A DNA stretch of 64,000 bases from Coleofasciculus sp. FACHB-1120 (GTDB lineage: Bacteria; Cyanobacteriota; Cyanobacteriia; Cyanobacteriales; FACHB-T130): NCBI RefSeq assembly GCF_014698845.1, contig NZ_JACJTV010000012.1, positions 62,001-126,000 of the forward strand, in the 5' to 3' direction. The translations under genes were made by a program, and so were the position numbers. The first letter of the stretch is position 1, and each line of letters opens with the position of its first letter. This document shows, piece after piece, positions 38,214 to 47,795 of this stretch. The notes beneath the pieces are model-generated. The model ran no database searches, had not been told where the DNA came from, and saw only the letters and a program-made list of their open reading frames with translations.

Positions 38214-39236
38214 TCAAGGCGCTTGCCAAATCTTTTGATGATATTGCTCTACATTTCTGTAGGGATCTTCAGCAGGGTGAGCATGATCGTGACTATGCCC
38301 ATGCCCATGCCCATGCCCATGATGAGAATGATCGTGGGCGGGAGTGTGCCCGTTACTATTGCTATTGGCTGCTATCCTGAATTTGCACATTTCGCAATTC
38401 ATTTGCACTTGCCCCAACTGCGTCTCAATTTCTCGTTCTCTTAATACAGACAACAACTGAGGGTGAATGCCCATTTCGGGCAGGCAAGTCATGGAAATAT
38501 CCGGGTATTGCTCCTGCTGTTGCGCGGTGATGTCGAAAATCTTTTTAACTAAGACTCCGGTAAATAGGAAGTACGGCAAGACGATAATGCGTTTAGGCTC
38601 GTAGAGTCTAGCACGGCGAAACCCTTCTTCCAGACGGGGATGGGTAATGCCGATAAAGCAAGTTTCAACGGTGGCGTAGCCGCTACCTTCCCACAAAATC
38701 CGGGCAAGCTTATAAACATCGCTGTTAGCGTCAGGATCGCTAGAACCGCGACCGACAAAGAGCAGTACCGTTTCTGAGCGATTGTACTGGGGTTGGTCTA
38801 ATTCCGAAAGACGCGATCGCCACAAATCCAAAATCCCTGGCGTAATCCCAAAATGACGCCCATAGTAAAACTTCACCTGGGGATGTCTAACCCTTGCTCG
38901 GTCTAACTCATTCGTAACATCAAACTTATTGTGTCGAGCTGCAAATAGCAAAATCGGCAACACCGAGAGTTCCGTATAACCCTCTTCTACACAGCGATCC
39001 ACCCCCTCCTGTATCGTGGGGGTAGTGAGTTCTAGAAAACAAGGTAAAACAGGACGCGACGTGTCTAAACCTTGATACGCGGCAGCAAAATCTAGAAGAC
39101 TCTGCCGTCCATCCTCATCTTTGGTGCCATGACCAACCATCAACAACGGACGGCGCAAAGGTAGCGGCGGCAATTGAATCGACTGGGGAGTAGGGGATTT
39201 CAGTCCCATGAGGTCGGTTGAATTTATACTAGGCAT
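38214..39236 (-). CDS. cbiX: Sirohydrochlorin cobaltochelatase CbiX with histidine-rich C-terminus
   Basis: Inserts Co2+ into sirohydrochlorin for cobalamin synthesis. 340 residues, the long two-domain form: [20 protein letters not shown] with the N-terminal catalytic His, [20 protein letters not shown], the second half [21 protein letters not shown] and [13 protein letters not shown]. The last 45 residues hold 12 His in 24 ([19 protein letters not shown]), a metal-storage or delivery tail. The ATG at 39236 is preceded by GGAAAGGAG at about 11 bases; a TTG at 39263 is less likely. A cobalamin riboswitch lies in the leader, so cobalt rather than iron (SirB) use is supported. Confidence 0.95.
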   Translation of the reverse strand: MPSINSTDLMGLKSPTPQSIQLPPLPLRRPLLMVGHGTKDEDGRQSLLDFAAAYQGLDTSRPVLPCFLELTTPTIQEGVDRCVEEGYTELSVLPILLFAARHNKFDVTNELDRARVRHPQVKFYYGRHFGITPGILDLWRSRLSELDQPQYNRSETVLLFVGRGSSDPDANSDVYKLARILWEGSGYATVETCFIGITHPRLEEGFRRARLYEPKRIIVLPYFLFTGVLVKKIFDITAQQQEQYPDISMTCLPEMGIHPQLLSVLREREIETQLGQVQMNCEMCKFRIAANSNSNGHTPAHDHSHHGHGHGHGHSHDHAHPAEDPYRNVEQYHQKIWQAP

Positions 39237-39284
39237 CAATTTGATTGCTCCTTTCCCGTGCAAGGCAGGAAGTTAGACTGTATG

Positions 39285-39470
39285 AAGGTACTAAGTAGGC
39301 ATTCTGGCTTCCGAGAGTCACCTCGTTTACAGCTGCCGCACAGCCCCGGATTTGCACCGGCGTTTCCCCACGTTGTTACCCTTTACGTGTGCCTTGATAT
39401 CTTAGCCGATCCGGTCACAGCTCAAAATCCAGGGGGAGGGGGTATTCCCAAGACTCTCCAGATGCCGGTT
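39285..39470 (-). promoter_or_regulatory. Cobalamin (B12) riboswitch
   Basis: On the minus strand the leader reads GGGGAAACGCCGGTGCAAATC then CGGGGCTGTGCGGCAGCTG, the conserved core of the AdoCbl aptamer, and further on GACTCTCGGAAGCCAGAATGCC, which pairs with the GGCATCTGGAGAGTC near 39455-39467 to close P1. About 50 bases separate it from the cbiX start, leaving room for an expression platform. Represses cbiX when coenzyme B12 is abundant, by family knowledge. Confidence 0.95.
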
Positions 39471-39698
39471 TTTGATGCCCCATCAAAACTGAAGGAAAAT
39501 TTTTGCAACTTTATCGACTATCTTTCGCAAGTTGGGCGATCGAAGCAACTCTAGAATTGATTGACCGTTTGTTGCTTTTTTACAAAAGTGGGATGCTCCC
39601 ATATTTTGTAGCTTATACAACCTTATCAATCTAAACAATTGCTGACTGCATGAAGCTAACCTCATACATAGAAGTCTGAAAAAAACACAAATTATCCA
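39471..39698. other. Intergenic, nothing recognised
   Basis: The rest of the gap between the riboswitch and the PEP-CTERM gene contains the putative promoter of the riboswitch transcript and no supported gene. Confidence 0.4.
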
Positions 39699-40415
39699 TT
39701 ACAAAATACCGCCCTGAACGCGACGACGTACAGCCAGTGCTAAGCCGGCAAAAACTAAGGAAGTCATGCTTGAAGGCTCCGGTGTAGATACAGGCGTAGC
39801 CTTTAATTTTACTCGACGCCCTGTTTGCATCGAGAGGGAAATCTTTGACGAGGTTGATGAAGAATATACTTGCCAACTGTTCAATTCTTTAGGTGGTGCA
39901 GTGAATTGCACCGACATTTCCCAATTATTGTCGAGCGAACCAATGGCTAAACCATCAGTGCAACAAGATCCCCAACCCTGATTTGAAGTAAAGACGGTGC
40001 CAGTGGAATTTGCAGTTGCCTCACCTAAATCATCTACAATTTTTAATTCCGCCGTATCTCCCAACAAGTTAAAGCTCATTTTAGCCGCTCCACCTGTTAG
40101 ATTACCCGGCTTAGAATGAACGATAAACAGTGACAGCCCATCAATAGCATCTACAAAAAAAAGGTGAGATTGCTTAACCGTTAAACTCAGAGCTGGGTTA
40201 TTAAAAGATGCAATATAACCTTTGCTGTAATGGTAGTAATTGGCTGCTGTTTTGATTGTACCAAAAGCTTCAATAAATCCTAAAATATTACTGTCAAAGT
40301 CTCCCAAGCCTGGTTTAGATTCTTGCGCGACCTTAAGCATCGTGGCTGCTTCGGCTTGTGGGGCAAAGAATGGCACAAACAGAGCGATCGCTACCAACCT
40401 CAAAAGATTTTTCAC
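39699..40415 (-). CDS. PEP-CTERM sorting-domain protein
   Basis: 238 residues. Signal peptide MKNLLRLVAIALFVPFFAPQAEA, about 180 residues of beta-rich mature sequence (with adjacent Cys residues in GWGSCCTDG), and the C-terminal sorting signal STPEPSSMTSLVFAGLALAVRRR: the PEP motif, a hydrophobic helix and a basic end. These proteins are sorted by exosortase EpsH-type systems to the cell surface or extracellular matrix. No exosortase is in the window. Confidence 0.92.
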   Translation of the reverse strand: MKNLLRLVAIALFVPFFAPQAEAATMLKVAQESKPGLGDFDSNILGFIEAFGTIKTAANYYHYSKGYIASFNNPALSLTVKQSHLFFVDAIDGLSLFIVHSKPGNLTGGAAKMSFNLLGDTAELKIVDDLGEATANSTGTVFTSNQGWGSCCTDGLAIGSLDNNWEMSVQFTAPPKELNSWQVYSSSTSSKISLSMQTGRRVKLKATPVSTPEPSSMTSLVFAGLALAVRRRVQGGIL

Positions 40416-40586
40416 TACTTTTTCTTGTAAATTACCCTCTCAATAAGACAGCATACAATTATTTAAATGAAGTTAAAGTAAAGTCAATTTAATAAAATTG
40501 TAAACTTAGCAAGTGTTACATCTTCATCTCAGGAAAAATACGGATTTTTTTAAAGATAAAGATACAAGATACAGTCTAGAAAACTT

Positions 40587-40778
40587 GTGATCGCTCAGGG
40601 GCAACTGCGACAATATGCCTTACCCCTTGAAAACCAAGCGATGTTGCAAGAACGCGCTCGCATTGTTCCCCCTATTCACCACTCGTTTACATACATTCCA
40701 AGCGACCTGAATATCCCCTTAGAAGGAGCGCAAAAACATTTTCCAAGTGAATCTGTAAATTTATCCCTAGCAGATTAA
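40587..40778 (+). CDS. Possible small protein or gene remnant
   Basis: 63 codons from a GTG. No family recognised. The frame overlaps the end of the convergent deaminase gene by 4 bp. The stretch LQERARIVPPIHHSFTYIPSD looks protein-like, but there is no supporting homologue or ribosome site. Confidence 0.25.
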   Translation: MIAQGQLRQYALPLENQAMLQERARIVPPIHHSFTYIPSDLNIPLEGAQKHFPSESVNLSLAD

Positions 40779-41203
40779 GGATTGAATAATTGCAGAGATT
40801 CTTCTTTTAAAAGTCCTTTGGTTACTTTTATTTCCTTAAATCCTTTTGCAATAATTTCTTCACTAGGTAGATTGATTTGGGAAACGCCAGCCTCAATTAA
40901 GTCTTGAATTGAAGCTCCAAAAAATATTTCAGATATTCCTGCCCACACACAAACTGTTGTACACATTGGACACGGTTCGCAATTTGTATACAAGGTATAA
41001 CCTTCTAAAGAAGAATTTTTGATTCTTGTGGTTAAACGGCGAATCGCGTTAAGTTCTGCATGGGCAGTGGGGTCATTATCTGTCTTAACAGTATTGTGGG
41101 CTTTGATAATTACTTGATTATCTTTAACAATCACTGCACCGTAAGGAGCATCTCCAATCCTTGCTTCTTCCAGTGCTAGTTTCATAAAATATTCTGGTTT
41201 CAT
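40775..41203 (-). CDS. Nucleoside deaminase (guanine/CMP-dCMP deaminase family)
   Basis: 142 residues. Zn-binding catalytic motifs: HAELNAIRR (H-A-E, near residue 52) and CEPCPMCTTVCVWAGI (P-C-P-M-C). N-terminal MKLALEEARIGDAPYGAVIVKD is typical of the family, which includes guanine deaminase and tRNA adenosine deaminase. TadA normally is longer with an extended helix; the TAHAEL and YTLYTNCEPCPMC pattern fits a guanine-deaminase-like enzyme better. Start ATG at 41203. Single gene. Confidence 0.85.
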   Translation of the reverse strand: MKPEYFMKLALEEARIGDAPYGAVIVKDNQVIIKAHNTVKTDNDPTAHAELNAIRRLTTRIKNSSLEGYTLYTNCEPCPMCTTVCVWAGISEIFFGASIQDLIEAGVSQINLPSEEIIAKGFKEIKVTKGLLKEESLQLFNP

Positions 41204-41502
41204 CTTACTCCTGTAGTTAAAAATAATTCACTTTATCTTTGTATTTTTTTTATCTTTTTTTTAGTCAATGCAAGCAATTTTGCTCGATACCAAAATCCGA
41301 GCCAGCAGTGACGCGGCAATCATATAGGCTTGAACGGCTAGAGCTAGCATCGCAATTCTAAAACTCTTTAATTTATAAGGAATTATGCTTTATTTCCTTC
41401 CCTGTGATGTTACCTTAAACGACAAGGTGAACGTCTTCTTCCTATAGAGTGATGCTTGTCACTCCGTTATTTATTAATGTCTTCGCTTCTGGAAACTCTA
41501 CT
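41204..41502. other. Divergent intergenic region, about 300 bp
   Basis: AT-rich and without a recognisable gene. It should hold the promoters of the deaminase and of the membrane protein downstream. A T-rich stretch (near 41245) is present. Confidence 0.4.
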
Positions 41503-42615
41503 ATGCGCTTGACTTCGCTCGATGTATTTCGAGGTATTGCCATTGCGGGAATGATTTTAGTTAATCAGGCAGGAGTTGCCGACCAAGTATATCCTTTCCT
41601 GAAACACGCAGAATGGCACGGCTGCACCCTCGCAGATTTGGTATTTCCCTTCTTTCTATTTATTGTCGGTGGGGCAATGACCTTTTCCCTTTCAAAATAC
41701 GCGGAAGGGAACCGCCCTACAGCCGCTGTTTATAGACGAATTTTACGCCGAGCGGCGATTCTTTTTGCTCTCGGTTTGCTGCTGAACGGCTTCTGGAATT
41801 ATGACGTCAGCACCATCCGCATCATGGGCGTCTTGCAGCGGATTAGCCTTGCCTACCTGCTGGCTGCTCTAATCGTTCTTAAGGTGCCACGTAAAGGACA
41901 GTGGGTACTCGCAGCACTGGTACTCATTGGGTATTGGGTGGCGATGTCTTTTATCCCAGTTCCCGATTTTGGCGCTGGTGTCTTAACGCGGGAAGGTAAT
42001 TTTGGGGCTTATATTGACCGCTTAATAATTGGCACAGCGCATCTATATAAGGGAGATAATTTCAACTCAATGGGAGATCCTGAAGGTCTTTTCAGCACTC
42101 TTCCAGCGGTTGTCACTGTCCTCACCGGCTACTTTACGGTTGACTGGATACGCACCCAAGCAGTACACTCGCGCACCAGTATCGGTTTGGTCTTGTTTGG
42201 CATTGCTTGCCTAGCCGCTGGATGGGCGTGGGGGTTAGCGTTCCCGATCAACAAGAAACTGTGGACAAGTTCTTTCGTTCTTTTCACTACTGGTGGGGCA
42301 TTGCTGTTGCTGGCAGCTTGTTATGAAGTGATGGAAGTGCGGAAGTTCCGCCGCTGGGGGAAGCCGTTTGAGGTTATGGGGTTAAACGCTATCTTCGCGT
42401 TCGTCGCCTCAGTTCTGCTGATTAAAATCCTGGCTAAAACCCACGTCGGAACCGGCGAAACTGCCCCAACTACCTACAACTGGATATATGAGAATGTCTT
42501 TCTGTCTTGGGCGGGAGCAATGAACGCCTCTTTATTGTTTGCCATCGTGACATTGTTGTTCTGGTGGGCGGTTCTGTACGCAATGTATCGCCAAAAGTGG
42601 TTTTTGAAAATTTGA
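41503..42615 (+). CDS. NagX-like membrane acyltransferase (heparan-alpha-glucosaminide acetyltransferase family)
   Basis: 370 residues from the ATG at 41503, which has GGAAACTCTACT before it; a GTG at 41449 adds 18 residues. About 10 membrane helices. Family signature at the start: MRLTSLDVFRGIAIAGMILV, a WHGCTLADLVFPFFLFIVGG segment carrying the conserved His, and RRAAILFALGLLLNGF. Human HGSNAT, a member, acetylates terminal glucosamine; in bacteria the substrate is unknown but cell-wall sugars are a candidate. Confidence 0.88.
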   Translation: MRLTSLDVFRGIAIAGMILVNQAGVADQVYPFLKHAEWHGCTLADLVFPFFLFIVGGAMTFSLSKYAEGNRPTAAVYRRILRRAAILFALGLLLNGFWNYDVSTIRIMGVLQRISLAYLLAALIVLKVPRKGQWVLAALVLIGYWVAMSFIPVPDFGAGVLTREGNFGAYIDRLIIGTAHLYKGDNFNSMGDPEGLFSTLPAVVTVLTGYFTVDWIRTQAVHSRTSIGLVLFGIACLAAGWAWGLAFPINKKLWTSSFVLFTTGGALLLLAACYEVMEVRKFRRWGKPFEVMGLNAIFAFVASVLLIKILAKTHVGTGETAPTTYNWIYENVFLSWAGAMNASLLFAIVTLLFWWAVLYAMYRQKWFLKI

Positions 42616-42753
42616 GATAGCACTTCCTCATGACTCTATGAATGACCGGGATCACTTAGTTCTTAAGATGTTGTCACAATTTTTTCTAGCTTGCATCACT
42701 GGGGATCGTTCGGAAAAAGCTGAGAGTAGAGATATCAAATTCTTGATTTGACA

Positions 42754-42957
42754 ATGACAGCTGAGTTTTTTCCGACCCAAGTGACTGTCGAGGATCTAGT
42801 TGCTCAGATATTCGTCTCCCGCCGGATTACTCCTGTGAACCAGTACCAGCTGAAAACTGTCCTGCTCACTAAAGATTGGCTAGACGAAGAAGAACAAACC
42901 ATGCTCAACCGGCTATTTTATGGCGTCCGGCATGGTTTGCTGAAAGTAGGGGAATGA
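42754..42957 (+). CDS. Conserved small protein, 67 aa (paralogue of 10852-11055)
   Basis: Starts with the ATG at 42754 (a TTG two codons upstream is rejected) so that its length, 67 residues, equals that of the paralogue. Shared positions include V-x-x-(L/I)-V-x-(Q/R)-I-F, the (I/P)-x-x-x-(D/N)-Q core and the end GLLKV. No signal peptide, no membrane segment, no recognised family. It is followed 11 bp later by the convergent ADP-ribosylglycohydrolase gene. Confidence 0.8.
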   Translation: MTAEFFPTQVTVEDLVAQIFVSRRITPVNQYQLKTVLLTKDWLDEEEQTMLNRLFYGVRHGLLKVGE

Positions 42958-42968
42958 GTGAATCCTAT

Positions 42969-44033
42969 TCAATAGGGTGGCAATAACCTACGGAATCCAT
43001 GCAAGATGACCACAAGCATGAAAAACAGATTCCTCAGGAAAAGATTAGGTACGGGCAGAAACAATGCTCGTTGTTCTACACCCCGCTCAGAAACCTCAGT
43101 TAATCTCCTTCCCAATATTTCCATCCAATTAATATTTCTCGGCATTTCCCAAAGACCATCAAGCCACAGGGAGGGAATGCCAGCTTTGCCGACAGATGCC
43201 CCGATAATTCCGCCTAAAATTGCCGCTGTGGTATCTGTATCCCCGCCGCAACGAACAATTTCTAGGATGGCGGTTTGATAATCTTGCTGATATCTCAACC
43301 AGGCATAAATTACCACTGGCACAGTGTGATAAATATAGCCAGTAACGCCTGTGCCCAACCCCATGTGAGCAGCAAAGGATTCTGTACTTTCTTGGGCATC
43401 GGCGCTGTCGCAAGCTTTTTTAATTAGCTGCAAGAATTCACCAGCCTCTGTTCCTAGGATATTTTCAAGAGTGCGATAGTATTTTTGGGGAGAAACAGAG
43501 GATTGGTGGCTAGATAGATAGGATGCGATCGCTACTGCCAAAGCCCCATATTCTGCTTTTGGATCGGTATGGGTGATGCGGGTGGATACTCTGACAAATT
43601 CCCGTAATTTTTGGATGTCATCCCCATAACAGACGCCAATGATTGCGCTTCTCATTGCGGGACCATTTCCGGCGGAGAAGATACCAGCGCGATCGTAGGG
43701 AAATCCTAGCCAAAGCCTCAAAATAGCTTTTAAGGTAGCGTATCCGATACCTGCTGGTAGACCCAGTAACCAGAAGCGTAATTTCCAAGACAGTTGTTTC
43801 GCAAATATCTGGACATCCCCAGCCGCAACGATTAAAGCTTGAGCAACCATGCAGGTGTGTTCCGTATCATCGGAGACCATGCCTTTACCAAAGAAGAAAT
43901 GGTGGCTGTTTATTTGAGGATAAAGGCGATGTTGTCGTTGTTTGGATAAGCCTTCGTAAGGGAGTCCGATAGCATCACCTACAGCAGTTCCGAGTATACA
44001 GCCAATGATTGAGCCTGCTTTTTGAAGGGGCAT
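42969..44033 (-). CDS. ADP-ribosylglycohydrolase family protein
   Basis: 354 residues. Family hallmarks: GCILGTAVGDAIGLPYEG near residue 10, MVSDDTEHTCM with the metal-binding D-D-T, the ARGFKSTYP-like TRITHTDPKAEYGALAVA, and GGDTDTTAAILGGIIGA at the C-terminal metal site. Removes ADP-ribose from proteins or cleaves related compounds (DraG/ARH). In nitrogen-fixing bacteria DraG activates nitrogenase, but no nif genes are here. Immediately downstream on the minus strand of the GxxExxY unit. Confidence 0.9.
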   Translation of the reverse strand: MPLQKAGSIIGCILGTAVGDAIGLPYEGLSKQRQHRLYPQINSHHFFFGKGMVSDDTEHTCMVAQALIVAAGDVQIFAKQLSWKLRFWLLGLPAGIGYATLKAILRLWLGFPYDRAGIFSAGNGPAMRSAIIGVCYGDDIQKLREFVRVSTRITHTDPKAEYGALAVAIASYLSSHQSSVSPQKYYRTLENILGTEAGEFLQLIKKACDSADAQESTESFAAHMGLGTGVTGYIYHTVPVVIYAWLRYQQDYQTAILEIVRCGGDTDTTAAILGGIIGASVGKAGIPSLWLDGLWEMPRNINWMEILGRRLTEVSERGVEQRALFLPVPNLFLRNLFFMLVVILHGFRRLLPPY

Positions 44034-44043
44034 GGGATTAACA

Positions 44044-44075
44044 AACCGCGAAGACGCAAAGAGCGCGAAGGAAGA
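44044..44075. repeat. Left terminal inverted repeat of the GxxExxY unit
   Basis: 32 bp, beginning AACCGCGAAGACGC. It is a perfect inverted match to 44496-44527. It abuts the stop codon of the GxxExxY gene without a spacer. Confidence 0.9.
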
Positions 44076-44489
44076 TTAAGAAGAGAGAATGATGCGTTTA
44101 ATGCCTTCTTTGAGGATGTGAACGTTGAAGTTAATTAGTAAGCCGAGTTGACAACCAGTTACTTTCATGTAGGAAATAACTTGGGCAGAATGAAGAGAAG
44201 TTAAGGACTCAACTGCTTTTAATTCCACAACTAGAACATCGCCAACCAGAAAATCTAAGACATTCTCGCCAACCGTACAACCCTTATATTTCACTGGGAC
44301 TGGCTTCTGAGGTTGACAAGGTATCCCCCGCAACCGAAACTCCACCTCTAAAGATCCCTGATAAACCTTCTCCAAAAACCCTGGTCCCAACAACCGATGC
44401 ACCTCAATCGCCGCACCAATCGCATCATAAGCCAACCGCTCCACCTCTCCATCTAACTGCCTCATCATTCTTCTTTCTTCCTCGTTCAT
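44076..44489 (-). CDS. GxxExxY protein (PD-(D/E)XK-like)
   Basis: 137 residues. The name-giving motif is GFLEKVY (residues 36-42), and a nuclease-like core follows: [16 protein letters not shown], in which an Asp and E-x-K are arranged as in PD-(D/E)XK enzymes. C-terminal [21 protein letters not shown] is conserved in the family (TIGR04256/PF13366). Function is not established. The gene fills the space between two 32-bp inverted repeats exactly: its stop codon touches the left repeat and its ATG lies 6 bp from the right one, whose GAAGGAAG provides the ribosome-binding purines. The whole unit is 484 bp. Confidence 0.9.
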   Translation of the reverse strand: MNEEERRMMRQLDGEVERLAYDAIGAAIEVHRLLGPGFLEKVYQGSLEVEFRLRGIPCQPQKPVPVKYKGCTVGENVLDFLVGDVLVVELKAVESLTSLHSAQVISYMKVTGCQLGLLINFNVHILKEGIKRIILSS

Positions 44490-44495
44490 CTTCCT

Positions 44496-44527
44496 TCTTC
44501 CTTCGCGCTCTTTGCGTCTTCGCGGTT
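44496..44527. repeat. Right terminal inverted repeat of the GxxExxY unit
   Basis: 32 bp, ending GCGTCTTCGCGGTT; perfect inverted match to 44044-44075. An 11-mer next to it on the outside (CATTCTCTCTT) is the inverse of a string just inside the left repeat. No target-site duplication was identified. Confidence 0.9.
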
Positions 44528-44597
44528 CATTCTCTCTTCCCCTCCCCTACCGTATGGCAAAATTTATGTAAAGCCGTCTTCATTTAGTCTTCCCAGC

Positions 44598-47500
44598 ATG
44601 ACCGCACCAATCCCCGCCCTCGCCAGCCAATACGACCCCACGACGACAGAAACCAAGTGGCAGAAGTTCTGGGAAGAAAACCAAGTCTTCAAAGCCGACC
44701 CCAGTCATCCAGGTGAACCTTACTGCATCGTGATTCCGCCGCCCAACGTCACGGGTAGCTTGCACATGGGACACGCCTTCGAGAGTTCCCTGATTGACAC
44801 CCTCGTGCGCTACCACCGGATGAAGGGACGCAACACTCTGTGGGTACCAGGAACCGACCACGCCAGCATCGCGGTGAACGCCGTACTAGAAAAACAACTG
44901 AAGGCAGAAGGAAAAACTCGCCAGGAGGTGGGACGTGAGAAGTTTTTAGAACGGGCTTGGCAGTGGAAAACCGAATCTGAGGGAACCATTGTTAATCAGC
45001 TGCGGCGTTTGGGCGTCTCGGTGGATTGGACGCGGGAACGCTTCACGATGGATGAAGGCTTATCCAAAGCAGTGTTGGAAGCTTTTATCCAAATGTATGA
45101 GGAAGGACTCATTTATCGCGGCAATTACCTTGTGAACTGGTGTCCCGCGAGTCAATCTGCCGTGTCTGACTTGGAGGTGGATAATCAAGAAGTCAACGGG
45201 CATCTGTGGCACTTCCGCTATCCCCTCACGGATGGCAGCGGCTATGTGGAAGTAGCAACGACTCGACCGGAGACGATGCTAGGCGATACCGCTGTGGCGG
45301 TGAATCCCAAGGATGATCGCTACAAGCATTTGATTGGGAAGACGCTGACGCTGCCAATTATGGGGCGAGAAATTCCAATTATTGGCGATGAATTGGTCGA
45401 TCCGACTTTCGGGACGGGTTGCGTGAAGGTGACACCCGCCCATGACCCCAATGACTTTGAAATGGGTCAGCGTCACTCTTTGCCGTTTATCAACATCATG
45501 AATAAGGACGGCTCTTTAAACGAAAATGCCGGAGAATTTCAGGGACAAGACCGCTTTGTTGCCCGGAAAAATGTGGTGCAGCGACTGGAAGCAGACGGCG
45601 TTCTGGTGAAGGTGGAGGAGTATAAGCATACGGTTCCTTATAGCGATCGCGGCAAAGTCCCCGTTGAACCCCTCCTCTCTACTCAGTGGTTTGTCAAAAT
45701 TCGCCCTCTCGCTGACCGGGCGCTAGGGTTTCTAGACGATCGGAATTCACCGGAGTTTGTCCCAGAACGATGGACGAAGGTTTATCGCGACTGGTTAGTA
45801 AAGTTAAAAGATTGGTGCATTTCTCGCCAACTGTGGTGGGGACATCAAATCCCGGCTTGGTATGCGGTGAGTGAAACAGGCGACGCAATTACTGACGAAA
45901 CGCCGTTTGTTGTCGCACGTACCGAGGCAGAGGCACGAGAAAAAGCGGTCTCACGATTTGGGGAAAATGTCAAGCTGGAACAAGATCCAGATGTTCTCGA
46001 TACCTGGTTCTCTTCTGGTCTGTGGCCTTTTTCTACTTTGGGTTGGCCCGAACAGACGTCGGATCTCACAACCTACTACCCCACCACAACCCTCGTGACA
46101 GGCTTTGACATCATCTTCTTCTGGGTTGCCAGAATGACGATGATGGCGGGACATTTTACGGGACAAATGCCTTTCCAGGATGTTTACATCCACGGCTTAG
46201 TGCTAGATGAGAACGGCAAGAAAATGTCTAAATCTGCCAACAATGGCATCGATCCGCTGTTGCTGATTGACAAATACGGCACCGATGCCCTGCGCTACAC
46301 CTTAATTAAAGAAGTGGCTGGGGCGGGTCAAGATATCCGGATGGAGTACAACCGCAAGACTGATGAATCGGCTTCGGTTGAAGCTAGCCGCAATTTCACG
46401 AACAAATTGTGGAATGCTGCCCGGTTTGTGATGATGAATCTGGATGGCAAGACGCCGCAACAATTGGGGAACCCCACCCCAATCCTTCCCGTTGATGGGG
46501 AGGGCGAAACAAAAACTAACGGCGGGGATCTCGAACTCTGCGATCGCTGGATTCTCTCCCGCTACCATCAAGTAGTGCAGCAAACCGGCGACTACATCAA
46601 CAACTATGGTCTTGGTGAAGCTGCTAAGGGACTGTATGAATTCTTTTGGGGCGATTTCTGCGACTGGTACATTGAACTGGTCAAACCTCGCCTGCGCCCA
46701 GACGCCCCCGCTTCCTTGCGGTTGGTTGCTCAGCAAACTCTCGCTTATGTGCTGGAAGGAATTCTAAAATTACTCCATCCTTTCATGCCGCACATTACCG
46801 AGGAAATTTGGCATACGCTGACTCAAGCGAATGAAGGCAAAAGCTTAGCGTTGGAATCTTATCCCAAATCCGATCCAGCACTCATTAACCCGGATTTAGA
46901 GCAACAATTTGAGCTGCTGATTGGCACAATTCGGACGATTCGCAACTTACGGGCAGAAGCAGATATTAAGCCTGGGGTGAAGGTGTCAGCAATCTTGCAA
47001 ACTGAAAGCGATCGCGAACGGCATATCCTCTTGGCTGGGCAGTCTTATATTCAAGACTTGGCGAAGGTGGAAGAATTAACCATCCCCGGAACAGCCGAAA
47101 CCCATCCGCTAACTTCATCTGCTGAAACACCCAATCAGGTGGCGTCTGCCAAGGAAAAAGGCAACTTTCAAATCAGCCCAATTTTCTTGCCATTTTTACT
47201 GTTGCTGCCCTTGCTCTTTTTGGTGGGCATTGGTGTAATTGCGGTGGCAACAGTGGTCAAACAAATTCTCGGAAGCCGTGTCTCAGAAGCCAAACAAGTT
47301 GGTGCTACCAATCCTCCATCCACTGTCCCTCCCTCAGAATCGGCGAGTAATGTACAAGCAGAGACGCCACAAGCGATCGCAGGTGTTGTGGGTACGGTGC
47401 AAGTTTCGATTCCCCTCGCCGGTGTTGTCGATGTGGATGCTCTGCGTGGCAAGCTAGAGAAAAATTTGAACAAAGTTGAAGCAGAAGCAAAAGCCCTTTC

Positions 47501-47627
47501 GGGGCGTTTGAGCAATGCCAAATTTGTGGATAAAGCCCCCGCTGATGTCGTTAAGGGAGCGCGGGACACCCTTGCCGAAGCCGAGAAACAAGCAGAAATT
47601 CTGCGCGAACGACTGGCGCGGCTGTAG
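44598..47627 (+). CDS. valS: Valyl-tRNA synthetase with a hydrophobic insertion
   Basis: Charges tRNA-Val. 1009 residues, about 60-130 longer than usual. Class I motifs: HMGH in [13 protein letters not shown] near residue 56 and KMSKS near 542. Editing and anticodon-binding domains follow. Between residues about 840 and 930, before the C-terminal coiled coil ([18 protein letters not shown]), lies an extra segment with a hydrophobic run of about 30 residues (859-887, [20 protein letters not shown]) flanked by low-complexity sequence. Cyanobacterial ValRS can carry a CAAD domain with two membrane helices that tethers it to thylakoids; here only one long hydrophobic run is visible. The frame is continuous through it. 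Confidence 0.95.
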   Translation: MTAPIPALASQYDPTTTETKWQKFWEENQVFKADPSHPGEPYCIVIPPPNVTGSLHMGHAFESSLIDTLVRYHRMKGRNTLWVPGTDHASIAVNAVLEKQLKAEGKTRQEVGREKFLERAWQWKTESEGTIVNQLRRLGVSVDWTRERFTMDEGLSKAVLEAFIQMYEEGLIYRGNYLVNWCPASQSAVSDLEVDNQEVNGHLWHFRYPLTDGSGYVEVATTRPETMLGDTAVAVNPKDDRYKHLIGKTLTLPIMGREIPIIGDELVDPTFGTGCVKVTPAHDPNDFEMGQRHSLPFINIMNKDGSLNENAGEFQGQDRFVARKNVVQRLEADGVLVKVEEYKHTVPYSDRGKVPVEPLLSTQWFVKIRPLADRALGFLDDRNSPEFVPERWTKVYRDWLVKLKDWCISRQLWWGHQIPAWYAVSETGDAITDETPFVVARTEAEAREKAVSRFGENVKLEQDPDVLDTWFSSGLWPFSTLGWPEQTSDLTTYYPTTTLVTGFDIIFFWVARMTMMAGHFTGQMPFQDVYIHGLVLDENGKKMSKSANNGIDPLLLIDKYGTDALRYTLIKEVAGAGQDIRMEYNRKTDESASVEASRNFTNKLWNAARFVMMNLDGKTPQQLGNPTPILPVDGEGETKTNGGDLELCDRWILSRYHQVVQQTGDYINNYGLGEAAKGLYEFFWGDFCDWYIELVKPRLRPDAPASLRLVAQQTLAYVLEGILKLLHPFMPHITEEIWHTLTQANEGKSLALESYPKSDPALINPDLEQQFELLIGTIRTIRNLRAEADIKPGVKVSAILQTESDRERHILLAGQSYIQDLAKVEELTIPGTAETHPLTSSAETPNQVASAKEKGNFQISPIFLPFLLLLPLLFLVGIGVIAVATVVKQILGSRVSEAKQVGATNPPSTVPPSESASNVQAETPQAIAGVVGTVQVSIPLAGVVDVDALRGKLEKNLNKVEAEAKALSGRLSNAKFVDKAPADVVKGARDTLAEAEKQAEILRERLARL

Positions 47628-47649
47628 AAGAGACTGTAGAAGCGATCGC

Positions 47650-47676
47650 GTAGGGGCAAAGATATCTCGCCCCTAT
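47650..47676. repeat. GTAGGGGC...GCCCCTA palindrome after valS
   Basis: TAGGGGC and GCCCCTA (47651-47657, 47669-47675) flank an 11-base loop, 23 bp after the valS stop. Relative of the palindrome at 17658-17682. May terminate valS. Confidence 0.65.
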
Positions 47677-47795
47677 CAATCCTACTCTGGGTTACACTCT
47701 CCTTCTTACGAGGGAAGAAGAAAAGGGTTGTTTAAAGTAGAATACGCCCGTAAAGTTAGGGTGCCCAGTTTTATTAATTTAAAGACAAAATACCA

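Noticed and set aside
38281-38330. CATGCC-type repeat as a simple-sequence repeat or CRISPR-like array
   Set aside because: It encodes the His/Gly tail of CbiX on the minus strand and has no spacer structure.
44044-44527. Classic insertion sequence
   Set aside because: No transposase and no target-site duplication seen; reported instead as an inverted-repeat-bounded GxxExxY unit.
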